NCBI RefSeq assembly: GCF_028598745.1
Contig: NZ_JAQRFK010000016.1
Coordinates: 1-59,801 of the forward strand
Direction: 5' to 3'
DNA length: 59,801 bases
Origin: Xenorhabdus sp. IM139775
GTDB lineage: Bacteria; Pseudomonadota; Gammaproteobacteria; Enterobacterales; Enterobacteriaceae
The translations under genes were made by a program, and so were the position numbers. Below are positions 59,568-59,801 of the stretch, piece after piece (positions within the stretch are counted from its first letter, which is position 1; every line of letters begins with the position of its first letter). The notes beneath the pieces are model-generated. The model was not told where the DNA came from. It saw nothing but the letters and a program-made list of their open reading frames with translations, and made no database searches.

Positions 59568-59801
59568 TTAATAAAGCCCTTTCATCCATATTCTGCATAC
59601 CCCTGTTTCCATACAAGAACACGGCTAACGGGGTGATACATTTCTATATAAATTTCTGGATATCACTATCCAATTAATGGGGTATTAATTTTGGCTCACG
59701 AAAATTATGGTCTTTCTTCTTTGTTTAGTTAAATGATAATTAAAACCATTACCATTAACAACCACAAAAAAAGTAAATTTTTTAGGGGATTTAGCCAATT
59801 T
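59568..59801. other. Leader region of the siderophore island
   Basis: No ORF is supported up to the window edge. It holds the Fur box and a possible - strand promoter: on the complement TTGTGG, 17 bp, then TTTAAT, overlapping the Fur box. This implies a leader of about 160 nt before the first gene. Confidence 0.45.
59735..59753 (-). promoter_or_regulatory. Fur box of the siderophore island
   Basis: GATAATTAAAACCATTACC matches the 19-bp Fur consensus at 15 positions. It sits about 168 bp upstream of the stand-alone synthetase and overlaps a plausible -10 element, so iron-bound Fur should repress the island. Confidence 0.75.

Noticed and set aside
1-59801. CRISPR arrays, insertion sequences, integrases or prophage genes
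   Set aside because: None seen; repeats found are short tandem or inverted repeats without spacers or transposase genes.

Overview
The window looks like a chromosomal segment of an insect- or nematode-associated enterobacterium of the Morganellaceae, most likely Xenorhabdus or a close relative. This is an inference. The housekeeping proteins are clear orthologues of Escherichia coli K-12 proteins with the same catalytic residues, gene order follows two E. coli map regions but is more compact, and base composition is moderately AT-rich. No mobile element, phage gene or CRISPR array was seen.

Layout. (1) 0-5.1 kb: amino-sugar genes nagE, nagB, nagA, nagC, all on the + strand. (2) 5.2-6.0 kb: a tRNA operon (Met, Leu, Gln, Gln, Met, Gln) with a strong promoter and a terminator. 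(3) 6.1-6.8 kb: a broken HigB toxin gene beside an intact HigA antitoxin. (4) 6.8-33.3 kb: a conserved housekeeping block: ubiF, miaB, ybeZ-ybeY-corC-lnt, gltIJKL, leuS-lptE-holA-nadD, rsfS-rlmH-mrdA-mrdB-rlpA, dacA, ybeD, a Trk potassium channel gene, lipB, lipA, crcB, cspE. (5) 33.5-35.2 kb: ogt and an AT-rich 1.3 kb spacer with a 15-copy AGA microsatellite and two related small membrane ORFs. (6) 35.2-43.6 kb: an osmotic and drug-efflux block, proVWX, ygaZH, emrR-emrA-emrB. E. coli keeps this block at about 60 min, far from block 4. (7) 44.2-44.8 kb: one unrecognised gene. (8) 45.0-59.6 kb: a ten-gene siderophore island, all on the - strand.

The siderophore island is the main accessory content. 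In transcription order it encodes a stand-alone IucA/IucC-family (NIS) synthetase, a TonB-dependent receptor, a binding lipoprotein, two FecCD-type permeases, an ATPase, a FhuF-like ferric-siderophore reductase, a PLP diamine-forming decarboxylase, an FAD N-hydroxylase, and a fused N-acyltransferase/NIS synthetase. The last three form a complete DfoJ-DfoA-DfoC-like pathway: amino acid to diamine, then N-hydroxydiamine, then acylated hydroxamate, then ATP-dependent oligomerisation or cyclisation. The product should be of the desferrioxamine/bisucaberin/putrebactin type. The remaining genes would import the ferric complex and release its iron. A 15/19 Fur box lies upstream of the first gene. The unusual point is a second, free-standing synthetase paralogous to the fused one.

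Other points of interest: a NagE without its IIA domain and co-directional with nagBAC, a solitary antitoxin beside a deleted toxin, a terminator between gltI and gltJ that could generate an SroC-like RNA, and a perfect 13-bp hairpin between emrR and emrA.
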